Shown piece by piece: positions 10,219 to 21,060 of a DNA stretch of 64,000 nt; positions within the stretch are counted from its first letter, which is position 1, and each line of letters starts with the position of its first letter. The notes below the pieces were generated by a model. It worked only from the letters and a program-made list of their open reading frames with translations, made no database searches and was not told the origin of the DNA. The DNA comes from Areca catechu (taxonomy: Eukaryota > Streptophyta > Magnoliopsida > Arecales > Arecaceae). The stretch covers positions 30,875,501-30,939,500 of the forward strand of contig CM038043.1 of assembly GCA_021397845.1 (NCBI GenBank). Reading direction: 5' to 3'. The position numbers were made by a program, and so were the translations under genes.

Positions 10219-11803
10219 TGGTGCAGGCACCAGACTCAAAAGAAGACTTCAGGGCTACATCTGGATCTCTGATTGACCTTGCCCGAAGAATTAGGGTTTT
10301 CTGGTTTTATATTAAGGGTTGACTTGGTCAACTCAATTTTAGTTTGAGTCTGTATTTCCCTGTAATTTAAATTTTGTTGAGTCATGTTGACTCAGTACAA
10401 GTCCTAGTAGTGGTCTAGGTCTTCTCCAGGGTGCCACATTTTCTCCCAAGCCCAAGCAAGTGGGCGCCACACTCCCAGCCACATGCCAGAGTCCAGGAGG
10501 CGCCACATCTCCATCCCAGTGTCTTGGTCCCCACACCCAAGGGAGCAAGAATTTTTCTTGAAGCTAAAATCAAGGAGGCGCCCCATATATACCTTAAAAG
10601 GCCAAGCTAAAGAAGGAAAGAGGCATTTCTTGGGGAGCACTTCAAGGGGGCACCCAATCCATGCCTAAAAAGACCAAAGCAAAGTTGGGAAGAGCCATGA
10701 CTTGGGGGGAAAGAAAAGGAGGTGTCCAAAAGAGTTGAGCCATGGAAGGAAAAAAATTTTTCTTGAAGAGCAAGGCTAGGAGGCGCCACCTACTTACCAT
10801 TTGGAGCCACCAATCAACACTTATGGAAGCTCTTGGCCGGCCATATGAGAAGGATTTGATTCTACAAGCCTAATTTGAAGATCCATCCTATTAGTCCCAC
10901 ATGGGAAGATGTAAAACCCTGACCTCTTGTAAAGACCTATAAAATAAACCCCTCTTGTAAGTTTTGAAAACAACTAATGAATGAATTCAATTTATGTGTG
11001 AGCAAACTTTGTGTTTCTCTCTTCCGCACTTGCATTCAGGTGTTGAGCTCCGTGAGGGAGTAAATCCGGGTTCCCTAGGAACCTTGAGGAGGTGTGAGAT
11101 CTCCAACCCCCAAACCCTAGGTTAGCCACTTCCAATCCAAACCCTAGCCGCCCTTCATCCTCTTCATTCCACCAAACCCTAGCCTACCCCATCTCTCACG
11201 GCCCCTCTCTCCAAGTAGAGGCCGACCACCAGCATCCAGGTCCAGATCGGCTACTTCGAAGACAGAGCAAATCCCAGAGGAAGTCAGATCAGCATCCAGG
11301 AGAATCAGGATTTCAGCAACATCAGTTTTCAAGTTCTTCTATCTGGTAAATCCTTCCTTGAGTATCTGGTTCCATAACTTGTTCGTCTTCTTTCCCAGAT
11401 CTTGAGTTCAGAAGAAGCCAACTCTGCCAAAGGGCCAGTATTGGAGGATCCATTGCGAAGATATCTGAATCCGGGGATCCAACAATCTGCTTAAGAGAGT
11501 CCTTCCACTAAACTCTATGACGATCACTGCTTGGTCTGTAACCCTTCTCTTCTCTTTACTTCTGTCCTGTTGAAAGTTCAGAGCGAAATCCTAGGTCTGG
11601 GAGTTTCTCAACCCCCAGCGATCCTTTACTTCTGAACTACTCGGATAACCTAGTTTCTTTAAATTGTGCTTTCAATTATTACATAGTTTCTTTCAATTTA
11701 GTTTAACTTTCCTTTGAGTCAAAGCCGACTTCTGAAAATAAAAAAAAAAAAGAATTAGTCTTAATTTACTTCTGCATCGCATCATCGCTTTTGTTCTGCA
11801 TCA
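10219..11803 (+). repeat. 5' LTR of element A (1585 bp)
   Basis: It starts TGGTGCAGGCACCA, itself a 6-bp palindrome, and ends TTCTGCATCA just before the primer-binding site. It is almost identical to 15450-17002. A candidate TATA box CTATAAAATAAA is at 10937-10948. Small reading frames inside are not coding. Confidence 0.88.
10937..10948 (+). promoter_or_regulatory. TATA box of the A LTR
   Basis: CTATAAAATAAA lies in the middle of the LTR and is repeated in the 3' LTR near 16170. It is the probable promoter of element A. Confidence 0.55.
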
Positions 11804-11806
11804 TTT

Positions 11807-11818
11807 TGGTATCAGAGC
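11807..11818 (+). other. Primer-binding site of element A
   Basis: TGGTATCAGAGC follows the LTR end by three bases and is complementary to initiator tRNA-Met. Only one copy occurs here, unlike the repeated array in B. Confidence 0.9.
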
Positions 11819-12708
11819 CCTATCTAGGGTTCTTGCTTGTGTGATTATTTTTTTTTCGTTCCTTTTTACTTTTGTTGCCTGGAGTAGACTCCCCTGGCCG
11901 TCCGGTCCTAGGAACAAGCGAGATGCAAGCCTCCTCCTCCCATTCCACGGGGGTTCCTAGGGCGTGTAGGGGTGTCGCTGGGTTATAACTTCTAGGCAGG
12001 TATTGTAAACGGGACACACGTTCTGTTTTCTGCCAGTAACTGCTCTGTTATTCAAATTGTTTCTTCCTGAAAAAAATTCTAAATTAAGTAATTTTTATTT
12101 TGATGAAACCAGTATAATTGAAAGTAATTTACATAAAATTTTCATGATTTATTAATTTCTGTAGATTTTCTGAGATCAATTTTACTGTTGTTCTGCCTTT
12201 TATTTTCTGCAAGCTATTTTTTTATTTAAGTGTGCATAAATTGAATCTATCTTAAGGGCACCGAAGTTGCAACATAAGGGGAGGATTGAGACCCTCTCCT
12301 TAGCCCAAAACCTTCTCCCGTGCATTCGAACCTAAGCCTTTAATCTTAAAATTAATTAGACCTAATTTGCCCTAGTGGGCTAGGGACACCAACTGGTCGG
12401 GTCTAGGCTAGTGTTGAGTCAGTTTGTCTAGTTACTCTGTGTGTGCTTTGTACTCAGTGTCTAGAATGGTGGTTCAGGGATTCTATCTCGAAGGGCTTGT
12501 GTGCTGGTCCGCCTACCTGGCCAATCACAGATTGGTGTCTAGGATTGGCAATTAGGGACCTAACACTCCCCTTACACCTGCCTGGCTGAGTCCCGAGTTA
12601 CTACAGGCTAGCTTGCTGCTCTGATTGGGCATCTAGTTTGGGCTCTAGGTCTAGTTAGCCCGTAGTCATTTCAGTCGAGTCTCATTTGGTGTGCTTGCTT
12701 GCATCATC
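11819..12708 (+). promoter_or_regulatory. Untranslated leader of element A with conserved hairpins
   Basis: No reading frame is convincing here. Two short palindromes stand out: CCCTAG-TGGG-CTAGGG near 12370-12385 and CCAATC-ACA-GATTGG near 12520-12534. Both recur in B's leader (near 46260 and 46410). The first is kept in C with a pair-preserving change (58430-58446). The conservation is seen; a packaging or dimer-linkage role is a guess. Confidence 0.6.
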
Positions 12709-14529
12709 ATGTCCACCCGGAATGGAGTACCCTACCAACCTGGTCAAACCCAACCTGATTTAGAGGCCATGATTAGAACTCTTACCGAAAGTATGACCAA
12801 ATTGAGTCAATATATGAATGAAGGTTTTGCCCAGTTTAGAGACCGAGCCCAGGGACTTGAGAAACGTAGACATCAAAATTGGACCTCTGATCCAAAATTT
12901 AATAGGCCCCAACCTCACCCATGCCAGGAGCCTAGGAGGACCTTATACCATGATCTCGAGCATAACCCTAGGAGCCTATACCCATACTTGGTTGACTCAG
13001 AGAAGGGACCCGTTAGGAACACCGAACCTTATGCACCCACTTTTGATGGAAGACAAGAGACATATATTAAGTGGGAAGAACAAATGGATCGGTATTTTGA
13101 GTGCACTAACATATCGGAATTAGGACAAGTTAGGTTGGCCAAAACCAAGTTCACCAAACATGCTAGGTCGCATTGGTATGCTATTGATCATGAGTGTTAT
13201 CAAAGAAAAGAGAAAATATATACTTGGAGAGATATGAGAAGTAAGTTGAGAGATAGGTACCTAGGTAGATCCTATGAGAAAAGACTTTTAGACCAATGGT
13301 ACCAATTGCGACAAGGTAATAGGCCTGTGTCTAAATATATCGAGGACTTCCAGTGGTATGACATGAAATGCAATACCATTGAGACCGAAGCTCAGATCAC
13401 ATCGAGGTTTAGGGTTGGGTTACACCCAGACATTTATAGGAAGCTATGCCTTGAAAAGACCAATAAGTTAGACTGAGCCTACCAAGAAGCCCAAGACTAT
13501 GAGTGGTCTTTAAGATATAACCAATCAAGAACTTTGGACTTAAAGCCAACCTCTACCAACTTGAGTCAAGTTCCGATTGATCCAACATCCGTAGTGAACC
13601 AGACTTTTGTTTGTCAATTTCCACATGTGTCACCTCTTGACCAGAAGGATAACACTGAGAAGGAGTTAGGCATGGCCATCCCAAAATTAGTTGACCCGAT
13701 CAGAGCCGTACTTAAAGAGGAATCAAAGGAGAATAGATTAGAACCTTTCAGTGAGATTGAGGAAGAAATATATGAGCCTGACATAAGTTTGATAGATGAA
13801 TATGAAGAAGAAGAATTTGAGGATATCTCTCCCGATAATTCAATTAACCAACCCCTACCTGATGGGGTTGTTGAGGGGACCCCTGCCACTCAAGGAATTC
13901 AGGAGCTAATCTTAAGAGAAGACCCTTTTAAGGAAGTTCAGGAAGAGGAAATTGCACCCAATAAGAGTTTAAGTGAGAATACCCCTGAACTCATTGAGGA
14001 ATCCAAAGAAGACACCCCTGAGTCAAATCTGGTAGAGAAGTGTGAAGAAGGAAGCGGTTCACAAGAATTGCCTATTGAGAAGGTCCAAGAACAAGAAAAA
14101 GACAGTAGCTTAGAAGACTTTCTAGATAAACATTCCAAAGACCTTCCTGATAACCTTCCACCTTCTAGGAGCACCCAGCCTACCCTAGAACTTGCACTTG
14201 TAGACCCTCCTAGAGCAAATCATGAGGTTTGGATGAGTGCACCTATAGAACAATGTCCTCATTTTAAGGTCGTCCTGAATAACCAAAGTTTGTTTCTTGT
14301 TTCCGATAAGCCACCTCAAAACTCTGATTCTTATTTCCTACCCTTCCCTGAATCTTCTCATGTTTCTAGAGCTATGGGATTACACTTTACTAAGATCTCT
14401 AGGTTGCAAGACTCCTTAGAACCTATTAGGTTCGCCACCTACTTCTGGAAGACCTTATGGAACCTACTAGGCATCCATAATAAGTTTTCATGCTCTGCAT
14501 GCCCTCCTCCAACCCAAGGTAAAACCTAG
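12709..14529 (+). pseudogene. gag: Element A gag fused in frame to an acidic accessory region
   Basis: The frame starts MSTRNGVPYQPGQTQPDLEA; an upstream ATG at 12691 adds MLACII. A retrotransposon Gag core follows (YAPTFDGRQETYIKWEEQMD to GLHPDIYRKL, about 13030-13450). One in-frame TGA near 13474 probably replaces CGA. The same frame then encodes a strongly acidic region with ISLIDEYEEEEFED (about 13783-13824) and a C-terminal domain with FATYFWKTLWNLLG and FSCSAC (about 14431-14505). The zinc knuckle expected after the core is absent. The acidic part matches no enzyme I recognise, but it is shared with B and C. Confidence 0.82.
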
Positions 14530-14742
14530 AGAGCCTTAGTTTGTTAGGTTTAGACCTAGGGTTCCTTTGGAATAAAGTCCATTCTTTAGGAATGCGTCGT
14601 CAGTCTAGTTTAGTTTTTCTTGACCCTTTACTAGGCTTTGGCTCAGATTTTGGTTTGATTGAGAGCACCAGGAATTGGGATTTGTATTTTGTCTAGGACT
14701 GAAATTGCATTCAATGTTTCGATCAATAGGTCTATAGGCTAG
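14530..14742 (+). other. Spacer marking the internal pol deletion in A
   Basis: This is non-coding sequence between the acidic region and the integrase tail, where protease, RT, RNase H and the integrase core should be. The same spacer is present in B and B' (near 42921 and 48272), so the deletion is ancestral to these copies. Confidence 0.6.
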
Positions 14743-15507
14743 AGTCCCTTTGAAATTGTTCATGAATACAATCCTCACACACCACTTGATCTGATTTCAC
14801 TATTAGCCCACACACACAAGTCTCTTGATGCACTTGCATAGCATGTAAAGGACTTGCATAAAGAAATTCATGCCAAAATAACTTTAAGTAATGAAACTTA
14901 TAAGAAGTTGGCTGATTCTTAAAGGCGAGTCAAAACTTTTATTGAGGGAGACTATGTAATGATTAGGTTAAGGCCTGAACGGTTTTCTCCTGGAACCGTT
15001 AGAAAGTTACATGCTAGAGGAGCTGGACCATTTAGAGTGGTGAAGAGAGTAGGATCCAATGCCTATGTGCTCGAGTTGCCTTCAAAACTATGCATTAGCT
15101 CCACTTTCAACATTACAGACCTAGTAGAGTATAGAGAGCCAGCTATGATTCCCAGTGAGCCTTTTGAGCCTAATCCTGCTCTTGAGAGTGAACCCAACCC
15201 TGTGTGTCCACCAACAAACTGGCCTGTGAGGAAAGAGCAGATTGAAAAGATCCTGGATGATCAGGTTATCTCTACTCGTAATCGAGGATACCAAAGATAT
15301 ATGGTCCGCTGGCAAGGAAGGCCAGATTTTGATGACTCTTCGATCTCCCGAGAAGAATTACAAGAATTGGACCCAGACCTCTTGGAGAGATACCAGAGCC
15401 AACTTGATCCATACTCGACAGGGTCGAGTTCCTCCCACCCCGGGAGAATTGGTGCGGGCACCAGACTCAGAAGAAGACTTCAGGGCTCCATCTGGATCTC
15501 TGATTGA
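14743..15507 (+). pseudogene. pol: Element A integrase C-terminus with chromodomain
   Basis: The frame opens with SPFEIVHEYNPHTPLDLI, the end of a gypsy integrase. It continues through a GPY/F-type module (GDYVMIRLRPERF...HARGAGPFRVVKRV) to a chromodomain (EQIEKILDDQVISTRN, then RYMVRWQGRPDFDDSSISREELQ split over 15290-15360). Stops occur at about 14848 and 14920. In known chromoviruses this domain targets integration to modified histones. The frame runs 58 bases into the 3' LTR, so the protein tail is encoded by U3. Without a catalytic core it cannot integrate DNA by itself. Confidence 0.87.
15440..15449 (+). other. Polypurine tract of element A
   Basis: CCGGGAGAAT directly precedes the LTR start TGGTGCGGGC and lies inside the chromodomain reading frame. 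Identical tracts precede the LTRs of B. Confidence 0.75.
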
Positions 15508-17002
15508 CCTTGTCCGAAGAATTAGGGTTTTCTGGTTTTATATTAAGGGTTGACTTGGTCAACTCAATTTTAGTTTGAGTCTGTATTTCCCTGCAATTTA
15601 AATTTTGTTGAGTCATGTTGACTCAGTACAAGTCCTAGTAGTGGTCTAGGTCTTCTCCAGGGTGCCACATTTTCTCCCAAGCCCAAGCAAGTGGGCGCCA
15701 CACTCCCAGCCACACGCCAGAGTCCAGGAGGTGCCACATCTCCATCCCAGTGTCTTGGTCCCCACACCCGAGGGAGCAAGAATTTTTCTTGATGCTAAAA
15801 TCAAGGAGGCGCCCCATATATACCTTAAAAGGCCAAGCTAAAGGAGGAAAGAGGCATTTCTTGGGGAGCACTTCAAGGGGGCACCCAATCCATGCCTAAA
15901 AAGACCAAAGCAAAGTTGGGAAGAGCCATGACTTGGGGAGAAAGAAAAGGAGGTGTCCAAAAGAGTTGAGCCATGGAAGGAAAAAAATTTTTCTTGAAGA
16001 GCAAGGCTAGGAGGCGCCACCTACTTACCATTTGGAGCCACCAATCAACACTTATGGAAGCTCTTGGCCGGCCATATGAGAAGGATTTGATTCTACAAGC
16101 CTAATTTGAAGATCCATCCTATTAGTCCTACATGGGAAGATGTAAAACCCTGACCTCTTGTAAAGTCCTATAAAATAAACCCCTCTTGTAAGTTTTGAAA
16201 ACAACTAATGAATGAATTCAATTTATGTGTGAGCAAACTTTATGTTTCTCTCTTCCGCACTTGCATTCAGGTGTTGAGCTCCGTGAGGGAGTAAATCCGG
16301 GTTCCCTAGGAACCTTGAGGAGGTGTGAGATCTCCAACCCCCAAACCCTAGGTTAGCCACTTCCAATCCAAACCCTAGCCGCCCTTCATCCTCTTCATTC
16401 CACCAAACCCTAGCCTACCCCATCTCTCACGGCCCCTCTCTCCAAGTAGAGGCCGACCACCAGCATCTAGGTCCAGATCGGCTACTTCGAAGACAGAGCA
16501 AATCCCAGAGGAAGTCAGATCAGCATCCAGGAGAATCAGGATTTCAGCAACATCAGTTTTCAAGTTCTTCTATCTGGTAAATCCTTCCTTGAGTATCTGG
16601 TTCCATAACTTGTTCGTCTTCTTTCCCAGATCTTGAGTTCAGAAGAAGCCAACTCTGCCAAAGGGCCAGTATTGGAGGATCCATTGCGAAGATATCTGAA
16701 TCCGGGGATCCAACAATCTGCTTAAGAGAGTCCTTCCACTAAACTTTGTGACGACACTGCCTGGTCTGTAACCCTTCTCTTCTCTTTACTTCTGTCCTGT
16801 TGAAAGTTCAGAGCGAAACCCTAGGTCTGGGAGTTTCTCAACCCCCAGCGATCCTTTACTTCTGAACTACTCGGATAACCTAGTTTCTTTAAATTGTGCT
16901 TTCAATTATTACATAGTTTCTTTCAATTTAGTTTAACTTTCCTTTGAGTCAAAGCCGACTTCTGAAAATAAAATAAAAAAAAGAATTAGTCTTAATTTAC
17001 TT
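15450..17002 (+). repeat. 3' LTR of element A, last ~30 bases missing
   Basis: It is colinear and almost identical with 10219-11773, then breaks off after CTTAATTTACTTC into the repeats of element E. The missing tail includes the TGCATCA terminus, so this end was lost by recombination or deletion rather than left by clean insertion. Confidence 0.85.
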
Positions 17003-17020
17003 CCTAAAGCCCAGCCCCGA

Positions 17021-17314
17021 AAACTCTTGAAGCTCAGCACTCAAGCCTGGAAACTCCTGAAGCCTAGTACTCATGCTCGAAAACTCCTGAAGCCCGACAC
17101 TCAAGCTCAAAAACTTTTGAAGCCCGGCACTCAAGCCCGGAAACTCCTGAAACCCGGCACCTGCTACTATCCTCACAGTTTGGAGATGTCAGCGGGACAC
17201 TCCAAAAGTTTCACCATCTACCGCTTGACTCACAACTCAGCACCTCAAGCTCAGAAACTCCTAAAGCCCGGCACTCAAGTCCAGAAACTCCTGAAGCCCG
17301 GCACCTCATACTCA
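17021..17314 (+). repeat. 30-bp tandem repeats in the 3' region of element E
   Basis: Units of the form AAACTCCTGAAGCCCGGCAC begin at 17021, 17051, 17081, 17111 and 17141, exactly 30 bp apart. Two more begin at 17255 and 17285. A 30-bp period keeps a frame open and reads as a ten-residue repeat (KLLKPGTQAR-like). The homologous array in element D (52975-53260, opposite strand) is irregular and stop-ridden, so I regard it as non-coding. It lies between integrase and the antisense ORF. Confidence 0.8.
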
Positions 17315-17745
17315 CCTAGCGGGTCAAACGAGTGCAACATACGAGCTCAGCTTTCCCGTGCACACCCAGAGTTGGTCCCAGTCGAGGTCAAATAGACCTT
17401 CTCGAGCAAAGTGCTCGGAGCCCTACAACCACTTCGCCCGCGAGGTGAGAATGACTCAGCAAGCTAAGAACTTCCTAACCTCCTCACGTGCTCGGGGTTC
17501 GACAGATAAGGGCCCGGATACTTGGTACTTCAAGGCTAGGCACCTACACAAGTACATGCGCACAGGCAGTCGAGATGTGAAGGGAAGAAGATTGACAAAG
17601 TGCAAAGAATAAAAAGAGACAGGCCGAGATGACTGAAAGAGAATTTCATTAATACTTGATGAAGATGTACATTATCACTGGGCCTCAACATGCTGGGTAG
17701 CCCAGATCAGAAGCAAAAAGAGGAGGATTACAAGGGGCTCCTATA
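17315..17745. other. Non-coding stretch between repeats and antisense ORF in E
   Basis: It contains no supported gene. It is GC-richer than the neighbouring LTRs and likely belongs to the Tat 3' region. Confidence 0.4.
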
Positions 17746-19578
17746 CTATTCCACAGGCTCCTTCCCAGGATGGCACGCGGGTGGGGCATCACCTTCCGGG
17801 GCCTTCGACGACGGAGCTTTATCTTCAATAACCATCGCCGGTGGAGCTAGGTCGGCAATAGCAGCTGGTTCCTCCGCCTCGCCTGAGTTAGGGGTCAGGC
17901 TCGCACCCGAAGCACCCAGGAATCTGAGCCAATCCAGGTGCTTGTCCGAGATAAGGCCCTCCACCCTAGACCAACAATACTAGAACCCCTTGAGGAAGGA
18001 GTTTGTTGCCACTTCATGGAACTCGGTGGCGAACTCCTCAAAGGCCTTGTATCTCGCCAGCACCTCGGTGGCCTCCTTCCTGATGACCTTAGCCTGATTG
18101 ACCACCTCGATGGCCTCCTTCTTTGTAGCCACCGCCGAGTTGGCTGCCGGCATAGCCTTCTCTTCGATGCTTGTGGCTTTCTTCTTGATAGTGGTAGCTT
18201 TCTTCTCGGCGATGGTGGCCCACTCCTTCGTCGCCCCCCGTTCTGCCTGAAGGGACTAGGCCTTTTCCTTCTCTCAGGTGGCTTCAGCACCAAGCTCTTT
18301 CAGTCTGGCCTACTTGGCCTTGACTCTTCCGCCCTACTCTTGGACCGATTCCTTTCTCGGTCCAAAGACTCCTTGAGCTCCCTTACGCACCTCTCAGCAC
18401 TTGCAACGTCGCCTCGAAGCTCTTTATTCTTCAGATTGGCCTCCCAGGCCTCATCATTCTTCTGCTTCAACTCGGCCATCAGGGATTCAAGCTGTGCTCC
18501 TTGCTGCCTGTCCCTCGTAGCCTAGTTTCTGCAGTAGTCTCTAATGGGTAGGAGTTTTGCGCCGAGCTATACCAAAGAAGATGTCAGCCACAGAGAAAAG
18601 AAGAAATGAATGGGGCGAGGCAAGGGAAAGGAAAACTTACCGAGAAGAGTTGGGGGAAGGTGCTACTGATGGCATTGCCCAGGAGCTTCCCCGCCTTCTC
18701 CCTTCTCGCATGACTGGATGGCAAAGTCCATCATCCGCTCAGCAAGGTTCTGATCCCAAACCAGGGAGGTGTTCGGTGCCAGCTTGAAGGGCACCCTGCG
18801 GTAGTCCTTCTCCCTCTTATTCGTTGCTGATGCGGAGTCACCTTCTCCTCCAACTGAGGAAGCATCGGAGGCACGATGAGAGCTCAGTGCCACTCTAGCT
18901 CACACCGTCAACGTCAGCTCCACTCTCCCCTGCTCTCCATCCTCTTCGACCTCGATGATCTCGACGGGAAGAGATGCCATGGTGGTAGCGACAGTGACAA
19001 ATTTAGCCCGGACAACAACCTCGATCTCTTGGACCGGGAGAAAGTCATACTGCCTTGGTGACTCAGGATCAAGCTCTGCAGCCCTCCTACTCAGCTTGGG
19101 AGCGAGCTCGGCCACCCTCTTGTCCTGCTTAAGGGCGAGTTATGCCCTCCTCCCGCTTGGCTCGGCTGGTGTGGCAGGTGCAGCCCTCACGCCGCTCTCT
19201 TTACGAGCCCTCTTTGAGGGGGACTCACTGACCCCCGCTGGTGGACCCCTCTTCTGGAAAAGTGACAGGAGGTCATCTAAGGAGAACTTCATGCCTGCAC
19301 GAAGAAGAAAAATGTTAACTCCGAGCTCGAAAAGTCAAAGAGAAAGCACAAGAAGATAAAGCTGGAGTTAAACTCACCCAACTCTCGTATTGGGCTGACC
19401 CCGGCTTCGAATAGGTTCTGCTCTGATAGCAGAACCTCGAGGGAGGGGACCTAGTCAGCATGAAGCTATTCGTAGATCTCTCAATCAGTCACTTCAACCA
19501 TTGAATTTTGGTTAGGGGATCGATCTGGGCTGCTCCAAACCCAGTCGACCCCCTTGACCGAGGCAAAGAAATATATAC
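17746..19578 (-). pseudogene. C-terminal part of the Tat antisense accessory ORF (element E)
   Basis: On the minus strand, opposite to E, there is an LSLLFQKRGPPAGVSESPSK segment (about 19230-19290). Then come a stretch with FLPVQEIEVVVRAKFVTVAT and a charged coiled-coil region (AELKQKNDEAWEANLKNKEL and after, about 18270-18490). The end is acidic and proline-rich, with a stop near 17746. Stops and frameshifts break it repeatedly. Tat elements are known to carry such antisense ORFs between pol and the 3' LTR. Its N-terminal part is at 30623-31264, separated by element G. Its function is unknown. Confidence 0.72.
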
Positions 19579-19583
19579 TCTTC

Positions 19584-21060
19584 TGTTGCCCAGATATGGT
19601 GCCCAAGAGGGGGGGTGAATTGGGTATTTTAAAAAAAATTAAAGTAATATATGTGCTATCAAGTTCAAAGGTGAAGAGTGATAGTGCTCAAGTAATTATG
19701 CAACGGAAGCAATGAAATAAAACAACAATTAAAGAGCAAAAGAAGATAAAAAGTAAAGCAATGCAAACACACAAGAAGTATAGTGGTTCGGTGCACCTAG
19801 CACCTACATCCACTCCCCAAGCTCCACTTGGGAATTTCCACTATAATCTTTAGATTACAGCCGACTTGTTTTACCAGGTTCACAAGTCAAAACCTTACAC
19901 ACTTGTTTTGGCTTCGGGCTTACAAGCAACCCTAGTTGGTTTTATCAATTGGCTCACCAACAAACCTCACACACTTGTTTTGGCTTCGGGCTTACAAGCA
20001 ACCCTAGTTGGTTTTATCAATTGGCTCACCAACAAACCTCACACTAGTTTCAAATTCCCTTGAAACTAGCCTAAGACAAATAAATATGAATACAATGAAT
20101 AAAACAAGACAAACTCCTTTTGAGCAAAAAGTAATTCGATGTAGCTCTTGATGGAGACTCTTCAAGCCTTTCTCTTGGAATCTTTGGACCTCACTAAATG
20201 CCAAATACTTGAAAGTTAGATTCCTCAAAGATGGAAAGCTTTTGGCTAAGGAATCTCTTGGTTTTCTCACTCTTTTTGGCTTGGAATTGATTGAAGGCTT
20301 TGTACTTTCACTCTAAGCTTTTTCACTTTGTCTCCTTGTCTTTTTTTGAAGTTTGGTGGAGGTTAATACCTCATTCAAGCTTAAACAACTCCACAAGACC
20401 GTTAGAATCAAAAATATGGCCGTTTATGGCCGTTAGAAATCAAATCAAAAGTTCAGAAAAACTAGCCGTTATGCCATGAGTCGACCTCATGATTCGACCT
20501 CTGGATCAAGTATCGACCTCATGAGTTGACCTCCAGTTTATCTTAGGCAAAAATCCAGAAAACTATAGTTCTGCCCAGTTTGAATTCTCAGGCTATGAGT
20601 CGACCTCTGGTGTCGACCTCTGGACAGGTGTTGACCTCTGGTGGTCGACCTCTGGAGCGTGCCACTGAAATTTTGCCATGCCGGCCTTGCTGAACTTTTC
20701 TTTTCTTCATGAGTCGACCTCTGGTGGTCGACCTTTGACAAGGTGTCGACCTCTGGTGGTCGACCTCTGATCTGAAATTTTCTGAAACTCTAGAGAGGTG
20801 CGTGCCATGCTTGAGTTTCTCTAAGCCTTTGTTTCTTTTATCAATTACTTCTTAACAGGAAGGTCCAATATGAGAAATTTGATCTTGTTCAAGGTAGAAG
20901 AACTCTTTTCCAAAATCAGGCAAGCTTGGTTTCATCATTGTACTCTTAGTACTCTTTTTGAATAACCTAAGTCCTGAAACTTTATCTTGAGATGAAACAT
21001 TAGTCCAAACATATACTCAACCTTTTGTTAATCATCAAAACTAAGGAGCCAAAGCCAACA
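19584..21060 (-). repeat. 3' LTR of element G
   Basis: It opens TGTTGCCCAGATATGG and closes AAGCCAACA on the plus strand. It includes a 72-bp duplication (starting near 19901 and 19973) and a cluster of about twelve TCGACCTC motifs (20478-20768). No coding sequence. Confidence 0.92.
20478..20768. repeat. TCGACCTC motif cluster in the G LTR
   Basis: About twelve copies of a motif close to GTCGACCTC occur in 290 bases at uneven spacing. The same cluster is in the right LTR (30035-30325), and about six further copies lie at 23994-24096 between pol and the accessory ORF. Confidence 0.85.

Larger units (their letters stand above)
10219..17002 (+). mobile_element. Non-autonomous chromodomain gypsy element A
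   Basis: Two related LTRs (10219-11803 and 15450-17002) enclose a primer-binding site, a gag-acidic ORF, an integrase tail with chromodomain and a polypurine tract. No protease, reverse transcriptase, RNase H or integrase core is present in about 3.6 kb of internal sequence. The 3' LTR lacks about the last 30 bases present in the 5' LTR, so the right edge is truncated and no target duplication can be read. Elements B and C have the same layout. Confidence 0.88.

Noticed and set aside
14743..15507. Host chromodomain gene
   Set aside because: The chromodomain is joined to an integrase GPY/F module and overlaps the LTR and polypurine tract, so it is a retrotransposon tail.
17027..17395. Possible repeat-protein gene with KLLKPGTQ units
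   Set aside because: A 30-bp tandem DNA repeat stays open by arithmetic. The homologous D array has stops, and no promoter or start context is seen.
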